Source: an uncultured Anaerolineaceae bacterium (GTDB taxonomy: Bacteria; Chloroflexota; Anaerolineae; Promineifilales; Promineifilaceae). From it: a stretch of 31,971 nucleotides of DNA. The translations under genes were made by a program, and so were the position numbers. Each line of letters begins with the position of its first letter. Position 1 is the first letter of the stretch. This document shows positions 7,327 through 15,609 of this stretch, in pieces. The notes under the pieces were generated by a model that was given only the letters and a program-made list of their open reading frames with translations, was not told the DNA's origin and did not search any database. Location of the stretch: NCBI GenBank assembly GCA_937967805.1, contig CALBTC010000383.1, forward strand, positions 1 through 31,971, written 5' to 3'.

Positions 7327-8124
7327 CTAAACAGCGGCTGCCACCGGTACGCTGGCCGGCTTTACCCCCAACTTAGCCAATGCCGCCTTACCCCGCACCG
7401 TCATGTCTGACGTGAACTTGAATTGATCTCGGCCGTCGATAGGATATGCCTTAAGGCGATAATGGGTGCTCCACGGCTTCTCAATCACAATGACTGAAAT
7501 CGGGCGATCGAGCTGGAGGTATGGGCTGGTGAGCGCCACCTGGCGCAGTTTTTGCCTCACAACTTCGGCATCGTGCTCCGGGTGCAGGTAAAAATCAGCC
7601 ACACATTGATGTTCCCGCTGTCCCTTGTTGTCATTGTAGATGATGCTGTCCCACATCAGCTTGTGCGGAATGAGCACCACCGTATCGTCGGGCGTTACCA
7701 GCTGAATGGCGCGGAAGCCAAGTGCCGTCACTTCACCGTACGCATCGCCAATGCGCACCCAATCGCCAATGCGATACGGCCGTTCATAAATCGTTACAAT
7801 CCCGGCAATGAGGCTGCTTACGTAATCTTGAAAGGCAAAGCCAATGGTAATGGCCACCGCCCCGGAGATCGCCAACACATTTTCCGGAGTCGGGTCTATC
7901 AACAGCGGCACGATGCGCAGCAAGGCCAACACCACCAGCAGCAGTTGCAAGATGGGCAGCAAGGGCAGCAAGTATAGCCGGAATCGGCTCGGTATTTGTT
8001 CTGTAAGCCAGGGAAGAAACCATTGCAGTCCTCGCAAAATTAGCCAGACCAGCAGCAAAATGATGATGATGCGCATCACATTGCTTTGGGTAAGATGAGA
8101 CACAATTTCAGTCGAATCAATCAT
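7327..8124 (-). CDS. MscS-family mechanosensitive ion channel
   Basis: The roughly 265-residue membrane protein has two N-terminal helices, a pore-lining segment (SGAVAITIGFAFQDYVSSL) and then the MscS beta domain (YRIGDWVRIGDAYGEV), followed by an alpha-beta C-terminal domain. Such channels release solutes when membrane tension rises. The ATG at 8124 is chosen because GGAGG lies 8 nt upstream; a TTG five codons earlier contains that Shine-Dalgarno sequence. It converges on lanT with 9 bp between the stops. It is probably unrelated to the lanthipeptide cluster. Confidence 0.92.
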   Translation of the reverse strand: MIDSTEIVSHLTQSNVMRIIIILLLVWLILRGLQWFLPWLTEQIPSRFRLYLLPLLPILQLLLVVLALLRIVPLLIDPTPENVLAISGAVAITIGFAFQDYVSSLIAGIVTIYERPYRIGDWVRIGDAYGEVTALGFRAIQLVTPDDTVVLIPHKLMWDSIIYNDNKGQREHQCVADFYLHPEHDAEVVRQKLRQVALTSPYLQLDRPISVIVIEKPWSTHYRLKAYPIDGRDQFKFTSDMTVRGKAALAKLGVKPASVPVAAAV

Positions 8125-8214
8125 GTTTGTGACCTCCAAACGTAACCAGATATTTCCCTGATATTTTCCTGCAGGATGCTAGACCTTTCTGAAAATGTTT
8201 GGGGAAACGCCGTT

Positions 8215-9462
8215 CTAAAATTCATCTACCAGGTATCCTTCATTGGCCATAAAATTGCGCACCGTCGGATAAGCCAGCAGCGGCACCTGCCACTGCTGGT
8301 CATCCTGTTCTAGCAGGTTGGTCCGCCAGAACAGCTGCAAGATACGGCGCACTTCGTTGTGCGAAAGCGGCGTGAGGTGGGCAATGAGCTCGGCTGAGGC
8401 GCCACCGTGCAGCAAGATGGTGTGCAGCACGAGTGATTCATTCGTCCCTAGCCCGCCGGGCATCGTTGGTAACTGCAAATGAGACCACGGCTGTACCCAG
8501 ACGGTGTATCGTTTGTCGTCATCAAAAGATGCTTCCAACTTAACATCAGCCACTTTACCTTCTACGGCAATTTCCAGACTTTGCCGCCACAGCTGCCAGA
8601 TGACGCCGGGCAGGCCACGGCCGTATGCTGCCAGCTGTCGGAAGAAGTAATGGACTGAGACCCAATCACCGTACCGTTCTACCTGGCCGGGCGAACGGTA
8701 ATGAGCAACTGCCTTATTGTAGGTTTCGGCCAAAGGAAAAATCAGCTTACCATCCTCTACCTGGCGAAAAATGAAACGGCCGTTATGAATGCGGTTCGCC
8801 AAAAACGGCAGCCAAAACTGGACCTTGGCCCCATCGAAGGGAGCCAAAACCAGCGGCGTAGGCACCATCACGTCAATCTGCAGCGTCTTCTTCAAGTAAG
8901 CCCAGGCCCAGCTATCGCAGGCAATCAGGCAGCGCCGGCGAGTGATTTGCAGCCAATCCAGCAGGCGGCTGAGCAGCTTTAGCCCCTCCTGGTGACGCAA
9001 GAAGCATTTACCCAACCGAGGAATCACCAATGGCGACAGCGACTGCCGGGTCACCTGGTCGATCCAGGCATCGCCGCCCGCCAAAATTTGCCGGACCGAT
9101 GGGGCACCCATGATTTGCCAGCTATTTTGTTTAGCCAGCGCCACCGCTGCCTGCTCCACTCCGCTGCCAGGCGGTCCCACCAGCACCCGCACCATCTGCT
9201 CAGGCTCTTTGGACAATTCCCAACCGTGAAGGGCAAACGTAAGCGCTGTAATGATTTGGCCTGAATCTGGAGGGGGTGCCGCCCGATTTAGCAAATAGGG
9301 CGGCATGGAAAAAAACCGGCTGCGCTGAAACAGGCGAGGTTGAAGACGAGACAGCCAGGATTGGCAGCCACGGCGGACAACTTCCTGCACAGGTGCAGCC
9401 GGCCGATGATATTCGGTTATGGGAACGTATTCCCAAAGTGGTTTATACAGTTGTTTTTGCAC
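8215..9462 (-). CDS. Unknown protein with degenerate P-loop
   Basis: I do not recognise the family of this 415-residue protein. Around residues 90-105 it has a beta strand followed by GPPGSGVEQ, the shape of a Walker A motif in which the essential GK[ST] is replaced by GVE. It probably derives from an AAA/STAND-like ATPase that can no longer bind ATP in the usual way. Near the C-terminus, SAELIAHLTPLSHNEVRRIL followed by LFWRTNLLEQ resembles a winged helix. The start is GTG with AGGAG about 12 nt upstream. It is the gene upstream of mscS on the same strand, with 90 bp between them, so they may share a transcript. No membrane helix is evident. Confidence 0.65.
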   Translation of the reverse strand: MQKQLYKPLWEYVPITEYHRPAAPVQEVVRRGCQSWLSRLQPRLFQRSRFFSMPPYLLNRAAPPPDSGQIITALTFALHGWELSKEPEQMVRVLVGPPGSGVEQAAVALAKQNSWQIMGAPSVRQILAGGDAWIDQVTRQSLSPLVIPRLGKCFLRHQEGLKLLSRLLDWLQITRRRCLIACDSWAWAYLKKTLQIDVMVPTPLVLAPFDGAKVQFWLPFLANRIHNGRFIFRQVEDGKLIFPLAETYNKAVAHYRSPGQVERYGDWVSVHYFFRQLAAYGRGLPGVIWQLWRQSLEIAVEGKVADVKLEASFDDDKRYTVWVQPWSHLQLPTMPGGLGTNESLVLHTILLHGGASAELIAHLTPLSHNEVRRILQLFWRTNLLEQDDQQWQVPLLAYPTVRNFMANEGYLVDEF

Positions 9463-10253
9463 GCTCTTTTTGCTCCTGTTTTGCTTATCTGTCCTGGAAC
9501 TACATCAGCAGGCAAAACGCTAACGGCGTTTTTCGATAAAAACTGCATGCTTGGTGACGGAAATGCTCTTCACGGGCGACGAACAAGCGGCGATGGGGCT
9601 TTAGAATGTGCTGCCCAACTATTGGCAACAGGCAAGGATCAATTGAAGAAGCAAGCAAAAGCGCACGGACTATACAAAAGGAGTTGGGAAGCCGTGTATA
9701 GGAAAAAAGGCACAGTCAGGAGAAAATGAATGGTGGAGCCTGCCCCAACGGGCGGGTTTATGAGAATGAGCTTAACAGCCGACGCATTCACAACGGCCAG
9801 TGTATATGAAAACCCTGACTCACGGAGGCAGTTTCACCTCAACCAACTGCATGCTAGAAATTAGTTTCGGAAATATTTCTCAGGGAGATGGCAAGGTCTG
9901 GCAGCCAACGCCAGCTGTCAGAAGGCGCATTCCGACGCGATCTGGTTGTATTCATGGAAGTAGAAACGTGGCTTGCAGCAGGGGAACGGCCGTTCGCCAA
10001 ACCCTGTGCCTCAAAAAATTCAACAATTCGCCCGGTCACCTGCGCATTGCCCAACCCGCGCCGGTGACCCAGGCGTTTTGTAGAAACAAATTGCGCGCCG
10101 TCCGGCAAGCGAGATTCATAGCTGCTCATTTTTTTACGTCGCGGCTGGAAAAATCTGCTGAGCATGAGGCGGGTAGAGAAACCCGGCGCCATCTGGTCCA
10201 GCCCGGACATCGCTTTGACAAATAGCTGTAAGGGCCAGGAGAGCCGGGTAACA
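9463..10253. other. Gene-poor stretch with no convincing gene
   Basis: Several open frames of 60-140 codons exist on both strands, but none has a plausible ribosome binding site, recognisable motif or sustained coding character. A 7-bp hairpin AAAACGC/GCGTTTT with flanking T and A runs (9514-9532) might act as a weak bidirectional terminator. Together with the two gene fragments that follow, the stretch looks like decaying DNA. It still carries ACGGCCGT octamers, for example at about 9987. Confidence 0.5.
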
Positions 10254-10478
10254 TCACGTTAACGCTTTAATCGTCCCCTGAAAATAGCGGTTGTTTTGCG
10301 GAGAGCAGCCAAAGTACAAAAGCGGCTCGTTATCGGGGAAAGTGAGGGTGACAAACCATTTGCCGAAGTAAAAGCTGCTTCCCGACGCCTGGGCGGAGCC
10401 GGCCGAACGGCCGTTCCGTAGACCAGCTTCTGGGGGTATGATAAACTCTAGCAGCAGAGAGCTGTCCTGATTTTGGCC
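10254..10478 (-). pseudogene. 3' fragment of an unknown gene
   Basis: An uninterrupted frame of 74 codons ends in TGA at 10254 and has no start codon before an upstream in-frame stop at 10479. Its last 45 residues (GSSFYFGKWFVTLTFPDNEP, then LLYFGCSPQNNRYF) look like a folded beta-rich C-terminal domain and not a random translation. The preceding part is Gly/Ser-rich. I read it as the C-terminal remnant of a lost gene of unknown family. Confidence 0.4.
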
Positions 10479-10514
10479 TTATTTGTCCCGAACTTAATCC
10501 AATAGCAGCAAACA

Positions 10515-10792
10515 ATGAGCACGACACCCCCAACCGTTGAACAGTTTATGAACAAATTCGGCTGGCGCTGAACAATTTTGACGACCCGGAATGGCTGGGC
10601 AGCCAGTCACCCCTGGCCGCCCCCAACTTTTTAGGCGACTGGATCAAACCGTCTGATTTATCCGCGGCGAGGCGGGGAGAGGCGCTGCGCCAGGCGTTGG
10701 AGATGCTCTATTGTCCCTGGTCCGGCCTATGCTGCGATTGGAACGGCCGTTACAAAACCGGCATGAGTTTCGACCAATTAAGAAAATTGTGA
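10515..10792 (+). pseudogene. 5' remnant of a broken STAND/NTPase-type gene
   Basis: The ATG at 10515 opens MSTTPPTVEQFM, and after a frame change near 10550 the same protein seems to continue as EQIRLALNNFDDPEWLGSQS followed by PLAAPNFLGDWI and RRGEALRQALEML. This arrangement resembles the N-terminal region of some large Chloroflexota ATPase/effector proteins (recalled pattern, not searched). Translation stops at 10792, 6 bp before the convergent YitT gene. The ATPase domain itself is absent, so only about 90 codons survive. Confidence 0.5.
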
Positions 10793-10797
10793 TCTGG

Positions 10798-11733
10798 CTA
10801 TTGCGGTATGTTCACCGGCATTGGCGTAAAGCCGGCGCCCATTGCTTCATGGCTTACACCAATGGTTACAAATGCGTCCGGGTCTGCCTGGGCCACCAGT
10901 TGTTTCATCTCACCGACTTGAGGCCGGGTAACGGTACACAGTACCAGGTATCGTTTTTGCCCGGTAAAGCCACCTGTTACTTCCCAAAAGCTTACCCCGC
11001 GATGCAGATGCACCATCAACTCATCAATGACGGCCTGGGGACGATTCGTAATGATCGTGGCCGTGCGCGCGCTGCTTGGTCCTTCCAGCGTGTAATCGGA
11101 GGCCAGCCCATTTAAGAACAGCATCAAAAAGCCATAAAGGGCAATGTGCCAGCCAAACAGCAAGCCGGCCAGCAAAATGATGAGGCCATCGGTGTAGAAG
11201 TAAACCTGGCTCAGCGGCTGGCCAGTTTTCTTTTGGATAATACGGCCGATAATCCCCGTCCCCCCCATTGTGCCACCGGCGCGGTAGATCAGACCACCGC
11301 CAATACCACCAACAATGCCGCCATAAATCGTGTTCAGCAGCAGGTCATCGGTGAGCGGATATTGGCTGAGCCACTGCGGCATGTAAAGCAAAAACAGATC
11401 GGTGGCGATGGAGAAGATGGTCGCGGCAATCAGAGTACGCAGCAAAAAACCCCAACGTCCCAGGTAAAAAAAGCCAAGCACCAGCAGGGGTAGGTTAAGC
11501 AGCCAGAAGAGCAGGCCTACCGGCCAGCCGACAAAGTGGTTCACAATAATGCTAATGCCCGAGACGCCACCGGCAACAATGTTGAAGGGCACCTGGAACA
11601 TAGCGTAGGCAAAAGCGGCCAGACAGGCCCCGGCAACCATCAAAATAGTCAGGCGCGTTTGGTACCAAACTTTTGCCCAAGAAAACGGCCGTTCCCGCCG
11701 TTGTGCCCGTTTAAAAAACAATTGCTTCGTCAT
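10798..11733 (-). CDS. YitT-family membrane protein (DUF161/DUF2179)
   Basis: The protein has about 311 residues with five to six hydrophobic segments of the YitT (DUF161) type, including the glycine-rich IYGGIVGGIGGGLIYRAGG and GGTMGGTGIIGRI repeats. A cytoplasmic DUF2179 domain follows (TATIITNRPQAVIDELM, GFTGQKRYLVLCTV). The family is widespread and its substrate is not established. The ATG at 11733 is preferred because AAGGAAG lies about 8 nt upstream; the ATG two codons earlier is too close to it. The gene is probably monocistronic, with a terminator structure just upstream that belongs to the preceding gene. Confidence 0.9.
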   Translation of the reverse strand: MTKQLFFKRAQRRERPFSWAKVWYQTRLTILMVAGACLAAFAYAMFQVPFNIVAGGVSGISIIVNHFVGWPVGLLFWLLNLPLLVLGFFYLGRWGFLLRTLIAATIFSIATDLFLLYMPQWLSQYPLTDDLLLNTIYGGIVGGIGGGLIYRAGGTMGGTGIIGRIIQKKTGQPLSQVYFYTDGLIILLAGLLFGWHIALYGFLMLFLNGLASDYTLEGPSSARTATIITNRPQAVIDELMVHLHRGVSFWEVTGGFTGQKRYLVLCTVTRPQVGEMKQLVAQADPDAFVTIGVSHEAMGAGFTPMPVNIPQ

Positions 11734-11763
11734 AACCATACTTCCTTAAGAATTGCCTCTCAG

Positions 11764-11802
11764 AAAAAAAGCACCATCTTTCGCTTGTGAAAGATGGTGC
11801 TT
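11764..11802 (-). terminator. Rho-independent terminator of the LysW-like genes
   Basis: A perfect 14-bp stem (11769-11782 with 11789-11802) closes a 6-nt loop. On the - strand it is followed by seven T residues (A-run 11764-11770 on the + strand). It ends transcription coming from the zinc ribbon gene at 11850-12122. Confidence 0.9.
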
Positions 11803-11849
11803 CGTTGATTGTAAAAAGGGTTCCTTAGTTGAAGCGAATTAAGCTGAAA

Positions 11850-12122
11850 CTAATCTTCCCAATCGTCATCATCGTCGTAATCGTAATCGTCGTCGAAATC
11901 TTCATCGAAGTCGTCATCGTAGTCGCCGTCAAAATCTTCATCAAACGGGTCTTCAAAAGCCCAGTCTAACTTGATGGGAGACACGCTTACAACTTCCAAT
12001 TCATCGCCACACTCATCACAAATGACAAACTCGCCCATCTGCACCTTATTCTGGAAACGAATACGGGCACCACAGCCGGGGCAAATGCCAATTTCTGTTT
12101 TGGATTGCGGATTTACTTGCAT
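11850..12122 (-). CDS. LysW-like zinc ribbon protein with poly-Asp tail
   Basis: The N-terminal 57 residues match the LysW/ArgW carrier fold: CPGC near residue 14, then GEFVICDECGDELEVVSVSP, giving four zinc-binding Cys in two CxxC pairs. LysW normally ends shortly after this with an acidic EDWGE-type tail whose last Glu carries the substrate. Here the tail is expanded to about 33 residues made almost only of Asp with spaced Phe/Tyr and ending DDDDWED. A strong RBS (AGGAGG) precedes the ATG. No lysX/argX ligase or other lysine/arginine gene is nearby, so a carrier role is doubtful. The tail DNA is repetitive GAY codons and may be hypervariable. Confidence 0.8.
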   Translation of the reverse strand: MQVNPQSKTEIGICPGCGARIRFQNKVQMGEFVICDECGDELEVVSVSPIKLDWAFEDPFDEDFDGDYDDDFDEDFDDDYDYDDDDDWED

Positions 12123-12227
12123 GACCTACTACCTCCTAAATGGAAATATTTATTGCCCGTCAGGCAGGGGCGACCGCTCATGATCACTCTAACTGTTAAT
12201 TTGGAAGGCTGGTATCGGCCGTTTGCC

Positions 12228-12470
12228 TTACCAACGATCCTTTCTATTGCGCTGATTAGACCGGGGAGAGTCAAACTCCTCAAAATCGACTTCATCCTCC
12301 CAGGCCTCTTCAGCTAAGCGCAGCACAATGGGCGATTTGCGCATCACCTCCAGCTGGGCTGAACAGCGACGACAGGTCGCCAACTGACCAACAAAAGGCA
12401 ATTTCTTAAAACGAACTTCTTCTCCACAGTCGGGACATAATCCAATATTCTTGGATTGAGCCATGTTCAT
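12228..12470 (-). CDS. Second LysW-like zinc ribbon protein
   Basis: This 80-residue protein is a paralogue of its downstream neighbour: CPDCGEEVRF near residue 13 and CRRCSAQLEVMRKSPI form the same zinc ribbon. The tail is acidic at first (EEAWEDEVDFEEFD) but then turns basic (SPRSNQRNRKDRW), unlike LysW. GAGGT lies about 9 nt before the ATG. The 105-bp gap and the single strong terminator after the second gene suggest a two-gene transcript. Function is unknown; a structural or regulatory zinc protein is as likely as an amino-group carrier. Confidence 0.75.
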   Translation of the reverse strand: MNMAQSKNIGLCPDCGEEVRFKKLPFVGQLATCRRCSAQLEVMRKSPIVLRLAEEAWEDEVDFEEFDSPRSNQRNRKDRW

Positions 12471-12533
12471 GAGTCTAGCTACCTCTTTCCTGTAGGGTTA
12501 ATTCTTGAACCCAAGCAACAATTCTAAGCTTCA

Positions 12534-12586
12534 TGTAAAAGCGGAAAAGTATCTGAGATTAAAAAAGTGATTCTGCCGCTTTTACA
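12534..12586. repeat. Perfect 11-bp inverted repeat upstream of the LysW-like genes
   Basis: TGTAAAAGCGG (12534-12544) and CCGCTTTTACA (12576-12586) are exact reverse complements around a 31-nt A-rich loop. It lies in the 335-bp gene-free region 12471-12805, upstream of the LysW-like pair. It may be an operator pair, an RNA hairpin or a small repeat element. I see no gene in the rest of the region. Confidence 0.6.
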
Positions 12587-12805
12587 CAAGTAATCGGCCA
12601 AAACAGTTTGGCTCTACTTCAATAACCTGTTGCCGATTACCAATATAGGCGGATGGTGTGTAAAAAGTGGGGGAAATTGTGTGTTATTTGTGTGCCAAAA
12701 CTCGTTTTAGCGTGCCAAATCTGTAAAAATCGAGAGGCTCAGTGATTTGCCACAGGCTTGTGCTGAGCGGAGCCGAAGTAGGGCACAGAGAGATAAGAGA
12801 TAGGG

Positions 12806-13483
12806 TTAAACGGAGAAGCGATAGCCGACGCCAGGGTGGTTATGGATGAACTGAGTCTGGTGGGGATCGGGTTCAATTTTGCGGCGCAGGCGGCGCACCA
12901 GGCCGCGCACCAGTTCGCGATTGCCCTCGCCATTGTAACCCCAAACGCGCTCAATAATCACATCGATGGGGATCACCTGGTCGGCATTGGTCATGAGCAC
13001 GTACAGCAAGCGGAACTCCAGTGGAGTTAGCTGCTGCGGCGGCTGATCGACCAGCGTTACGGTGCGGGTGCCGGGGTCGAGCTGAATATCTTTGGTTTGA
13101 ATGGCGGTGAGAATAGAGGCCGGGACTGAGCCGGCGCGCCGCAGAAACATGGTGACGTAGCGGGACAAAATTCGGGGGGAATACGGCCGTTCCAAAATCA
13201 AATCTACACCGGCATCCAGCAGCTCACACGTTTTGTCCTCTGTTAGAGCATCGTGCAGCAGCAGCAAGGGTGCCTGGGACATGGTGCGAATTGCCAGCAC
13301 GTCATCGGCAACGGTCGAATGGCTCTTAGCCGAAAGCAAAATAAGGTCCACCGGCTGCTTAAGCAGCGAGCTCATCACCAGCTTCACCGTGGCCGTGCGG
13401 GCCACGGCCAGACCCGCATGGCGTAAAACATAGCTCAGGAACTCCCGTTCCTCACCATTCTCAGAGATGACAATTGCTTGCAT
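12806..13483 (-). CDS. OmpR-type DNA-binding regulator with degenerate receiver
   Basis: Residues 1-120 have the receiver fold, but the phosphorylation machinery is gone. The acidic pair after strand 1 is SEN instead of DD, the phospho-acceptor Asp is replaced by Ser (DLILLSAKSH), and the conserved Lys is Arg (LERPYSP). Residues of about 130-225 form an intact OmpR/PhoB winged helix (LTPLEFRLLYVLM, VWGYNGEGNRELVRGLVRRLRRKI, GVGYRFSV). It probably acts as a phosphorylation-independent DNA-binding protein. No histidine kinase is adjacent. Two palindromes lie in its upstream region and are candidate autoregulatory sites. Confidence 0.88.
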   Translation of the reverse strand: MQAIVISENGEEREFLSYVLRHAGLAVARTATVKLVMSSLLKQPVDLILLSAKSHSTVADDVLAIRTMSQAPLLLLHDALTEDKTCELLDAGVDLILERPYSPRILSRYVTMFLRRAGSVPASILTAIQTKDIQLDPGTRTVTLVDQPPQQLTPLEFRLLYVLMTNADQVIPIDVIIERVWGYNGEGNRELVRGLVRRLRRKIEPDPHQTQFIHNHPGVGYRFSV

Positions 13484-13494
13484 TGCCTGTACCC

Positions 13495-13589
13495 AAACCT
13501 GACAGGTTTATTTAGAACCTGGCTAATAAAGATGTCTCATCAGCTCAAAATATTTCATTTCCATAAAGTTTGGGAAACCTGTCAGGTTT
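13495..13589. repeat. Pair of 15-bp palindromes AAACCTG(A/T)CAGGTTT
   Basis: The palindromes at 13495-13509 (centre A) and 13575-13589 (centre T) are identical otherwise and lie 80 bp centre to centre. They occupy the gap upstream of the orphan regulator. They may be operators for that gene; alternatively they belong to a dispersed palindromic repeat. Confidence 0.7.
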
Positions 13590-13641
13590 CTCACGTTCAA
13601 ATTCGACACTTCGCTAGATTTTGCCATGCCTCCATAAATTG

Positions 13642-15603
13642 TCAATCAGCAAACGCTAACTGGAGCAGTTGGGCATCGGCCGGAACCGAATCGCCCGGTG
13701 CGAACAAAATCTCTGTCACGATGCCCGCCGCCGGGGCGCGAATGGTGTGCTCCATTTTCATCGCTTCCAGCTTTAGCAGCGGCTCACCTTCAACTACCGT
13801 CTGTCCCTGGCTCACCATGACGGCCAGCACAGAACCGGGCATCGGCGCGCGCAGCGAACCGGCCGTGGCGGAGACGGCCGTTTTCCGCGGCAGTCGGGGC
13901 AAGGCCGTAGTGCAAATCGCACCCGATTCCGTCTGCACCCACCAATCATCCTCATTGGGCACAATGATGAGTTTGTGCGAACGGCCGTTCACCACCAACG
14001 TCCAATCCGGCCCAGCTTGCGGTGCACATTCCACAGTAAATCGCTCTTCTTCAATTGTTATGTCAAATTGATTATTTTGGAAACGAACCGGCTCAATCAA
14101 AACAGTGAAGGTCTCATCCCCCACCGTAAACCGGCTTTGAATGGGGCCGTTGGGATTGTTACGCCAGTAGCCGCTATTTTCTGGCAGCTGCGGCCAGCTG
14201 TAAAATTGGGCCAGGGCCATGCCAACTAGCGCCAGGGCAACATCTTCAACCGCGGGCTGCCAATCGGCAAACCGGGCAGCCAAAAAATTTGTGCTGTACT
14301 CTCCCGCCACAAAGTCAGGATGGTGCACGATAGCTTGCAGATAAGGCAGATTGTGGGTGAATCCCAGCAAAACGGCCGTCGTCAATGCCCGCTCTAAACG
14401 CTGAACGGCCGTTACCCTATCCGGTCCATGCACAACAATCTTGGCCAACATCGGATCATAGTGCACCGGCACGTCATCCCCGGTTTGAATACCATCATCC
14501 ACCCGCACGCCCTCGCCTGCCGGGGCGCGCCACAGCAGCACCGGGCCGGTGACGGGCAAAAAGTCGTTGGCCGGATTTTCGGCATACAGCCGCGCTTCAA
14601 TGGCATGGCCAGTGAGCGAAACCGCGTCCTGCGCCAGCGGCAGCGCCGCGCCGGCGGCCACGCGAATTTGCCAGGCCACCAAATCCAGCCCGGTGACCAT
14701 CTCCGTAACGGGATGCTCCACCTGGAGGCGGGTGTTCATCTCTAAAAAGTAAAAGTCGCCGTTGGTGTCCAGCAAAAACTCCACGGTTCCGGCATTGTCG
14801 TAATGCACGGCGCGGGCGGCGGTGACGGCCGTTTCGCCCATGCGTGCTCGCAATTCCGGCGTCAATACCGGAGACGGCGATTCCTCAATCACCTTTTGGT
14901 GCCGCCGCTGGATGGAGCAGTCGCGCTCACCCAGGTGGATGATATTATCGTCCTGATCGCCAAACACCTGAATTTCCACATGACGGGGCTGCATCAAGGC
15001 ACGCTCCAGCAGCAGCTCATCGGAGCCAAACGCCTGCGCCGCTTCACGGCGGGCCGCCGCCAGCGCTTCCGGCAGTTCGGCCAAATCGTTGACCAGCCGC
15101 ATCCCTTTACCGCCACCGCCGGCGGCCGCTTTTACCAGCAGGGGGATGCCTAATTTTTCAGCTTCGCTTTGGAAACGGCCGTCTGACTGATCCTCTCCAC
15201 CATACCCCGGCAAAACCGGCACACCCGCCTGGGCCACCAATTTTTTAGCCGCCCGCTTGTTGCCCATCAGCTCGATGGCTTCCGGGTTGGGGCCGATGAA
15301 GATGAAACCGGCCCTGGCACAGGCGCGGGCAAAGGCGGCATTTTCGGCCAAAAAGCCATAACCGGGATGGATGGCGTCTACCCTGGTTTGGCGTCCTGCT
15401 TCTAAAATGGCAGACTGGTTGAGGTAGGAGTCTGTGGCGGGGGATTGGCCGATGAGGAGGGCCGTATCCGCCATTTGTACATGCTTCGCCGTTGCATCAG
15501 CTTCTGAGTAAACTGCCACGGTGCGAATGCCCAGCCGCTGACAGCTCCGCACGATGCGGCAGGCTATCTCTCCTCGATTGGCGATTAAAATTGAGCGGAT
15601 CAC
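13642..15603 (-). CDS. Acyl-CoA carboxylase alpha subunit (biotin carboxylase + BCCP), methylcrotonyl-CoA type
   Basis: The enzyme carboxylates its own biotin with ATP and bicarbonate, and the carboxyl group is then passed to an acyl-CoA by the beta subunit. Residues 1-450 are the biotin carboxylase: IRSILIANRGEIACRI at the N-terminus, the ATP-grasp loop KAAAGGGGKGM, and EMNTRLQVEHPVTEM. The C-terminal biotinyl domain carries EAMKMEHT with biotin Lys616. The length, 653 residues, fits methylcrotonyl-CoA or related carboxylases. The most likely partner is the carboxyltransferase at 28631-30244, 13 kb away. The nearby isovaleryl-CoA-dehydrogenase-type enzyme supports leucine catabolism; propionyl- or geranyl-CoA specificity cannot be excluded. 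Confidence 0.92.
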   Translation of the reverse strand: MIRSILIANRGEIACRIVRSCQRLGIRTVAVYSEADATAKHVQMADTALLIGQSPATDSYLNQSAILEAGRQTRVDAIHPGYGFLAENAAFARACARAGFIFIGPNPEAIELMGNKRAAKKLVAQAGVPVLPGYGGEDQSDGRFQSEAEKLGIPLLVKAAAGGGGKGMRLVNDLAELPEALAAARREAAQAFGSDELLLERALMQPRHVEIQVFGDQDDNIIHLGERDCSIQRRHQKVIEESPSPVLTPELRARMGETAVTAARAVHYDNAGTVEFLLDTNGDFYFLEMNTRLQVEHPVTEMVTGLDLVAWQIRVAAGAALPLAQDAVSLTGHAIEARLYAENPANDFLPVTGPVLLWRAPAGEGVRVDDGIQTGDDVPVHYDPMLAKIVVHGPDRVTAVQRLERALTTAVLLGFTHNLPYLQAIVHHPDFVAGEYSTNFLAARFADWQPAVEDVALALVGMALAQFYSWPQLPENSGYWRNNPNGPIQSRFTVGDETFTVLIEPVRFQNNQFDITIEEERFTVECAPQAGPDWTLVVNGRSHKLIIVPNEDDWWVQTESGAICTTALPRLPRKTAVSATAGSLRAPMPGSVLAVMVSQGQTVVEGEPLLKLEAMKMEHTIRAPAAGIVTEILFAPGDSVPADAQLLQLAFAD

Positions 15604-15609
15604 AAAACT

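Noticed and set aside
9854..10210. 118-codon - strand frame in the gene-poor region
   Set aside because: No RBS, no recognisable domain, and overlapping frames on the other strand are equally long; possibly a remnant but not supportable.
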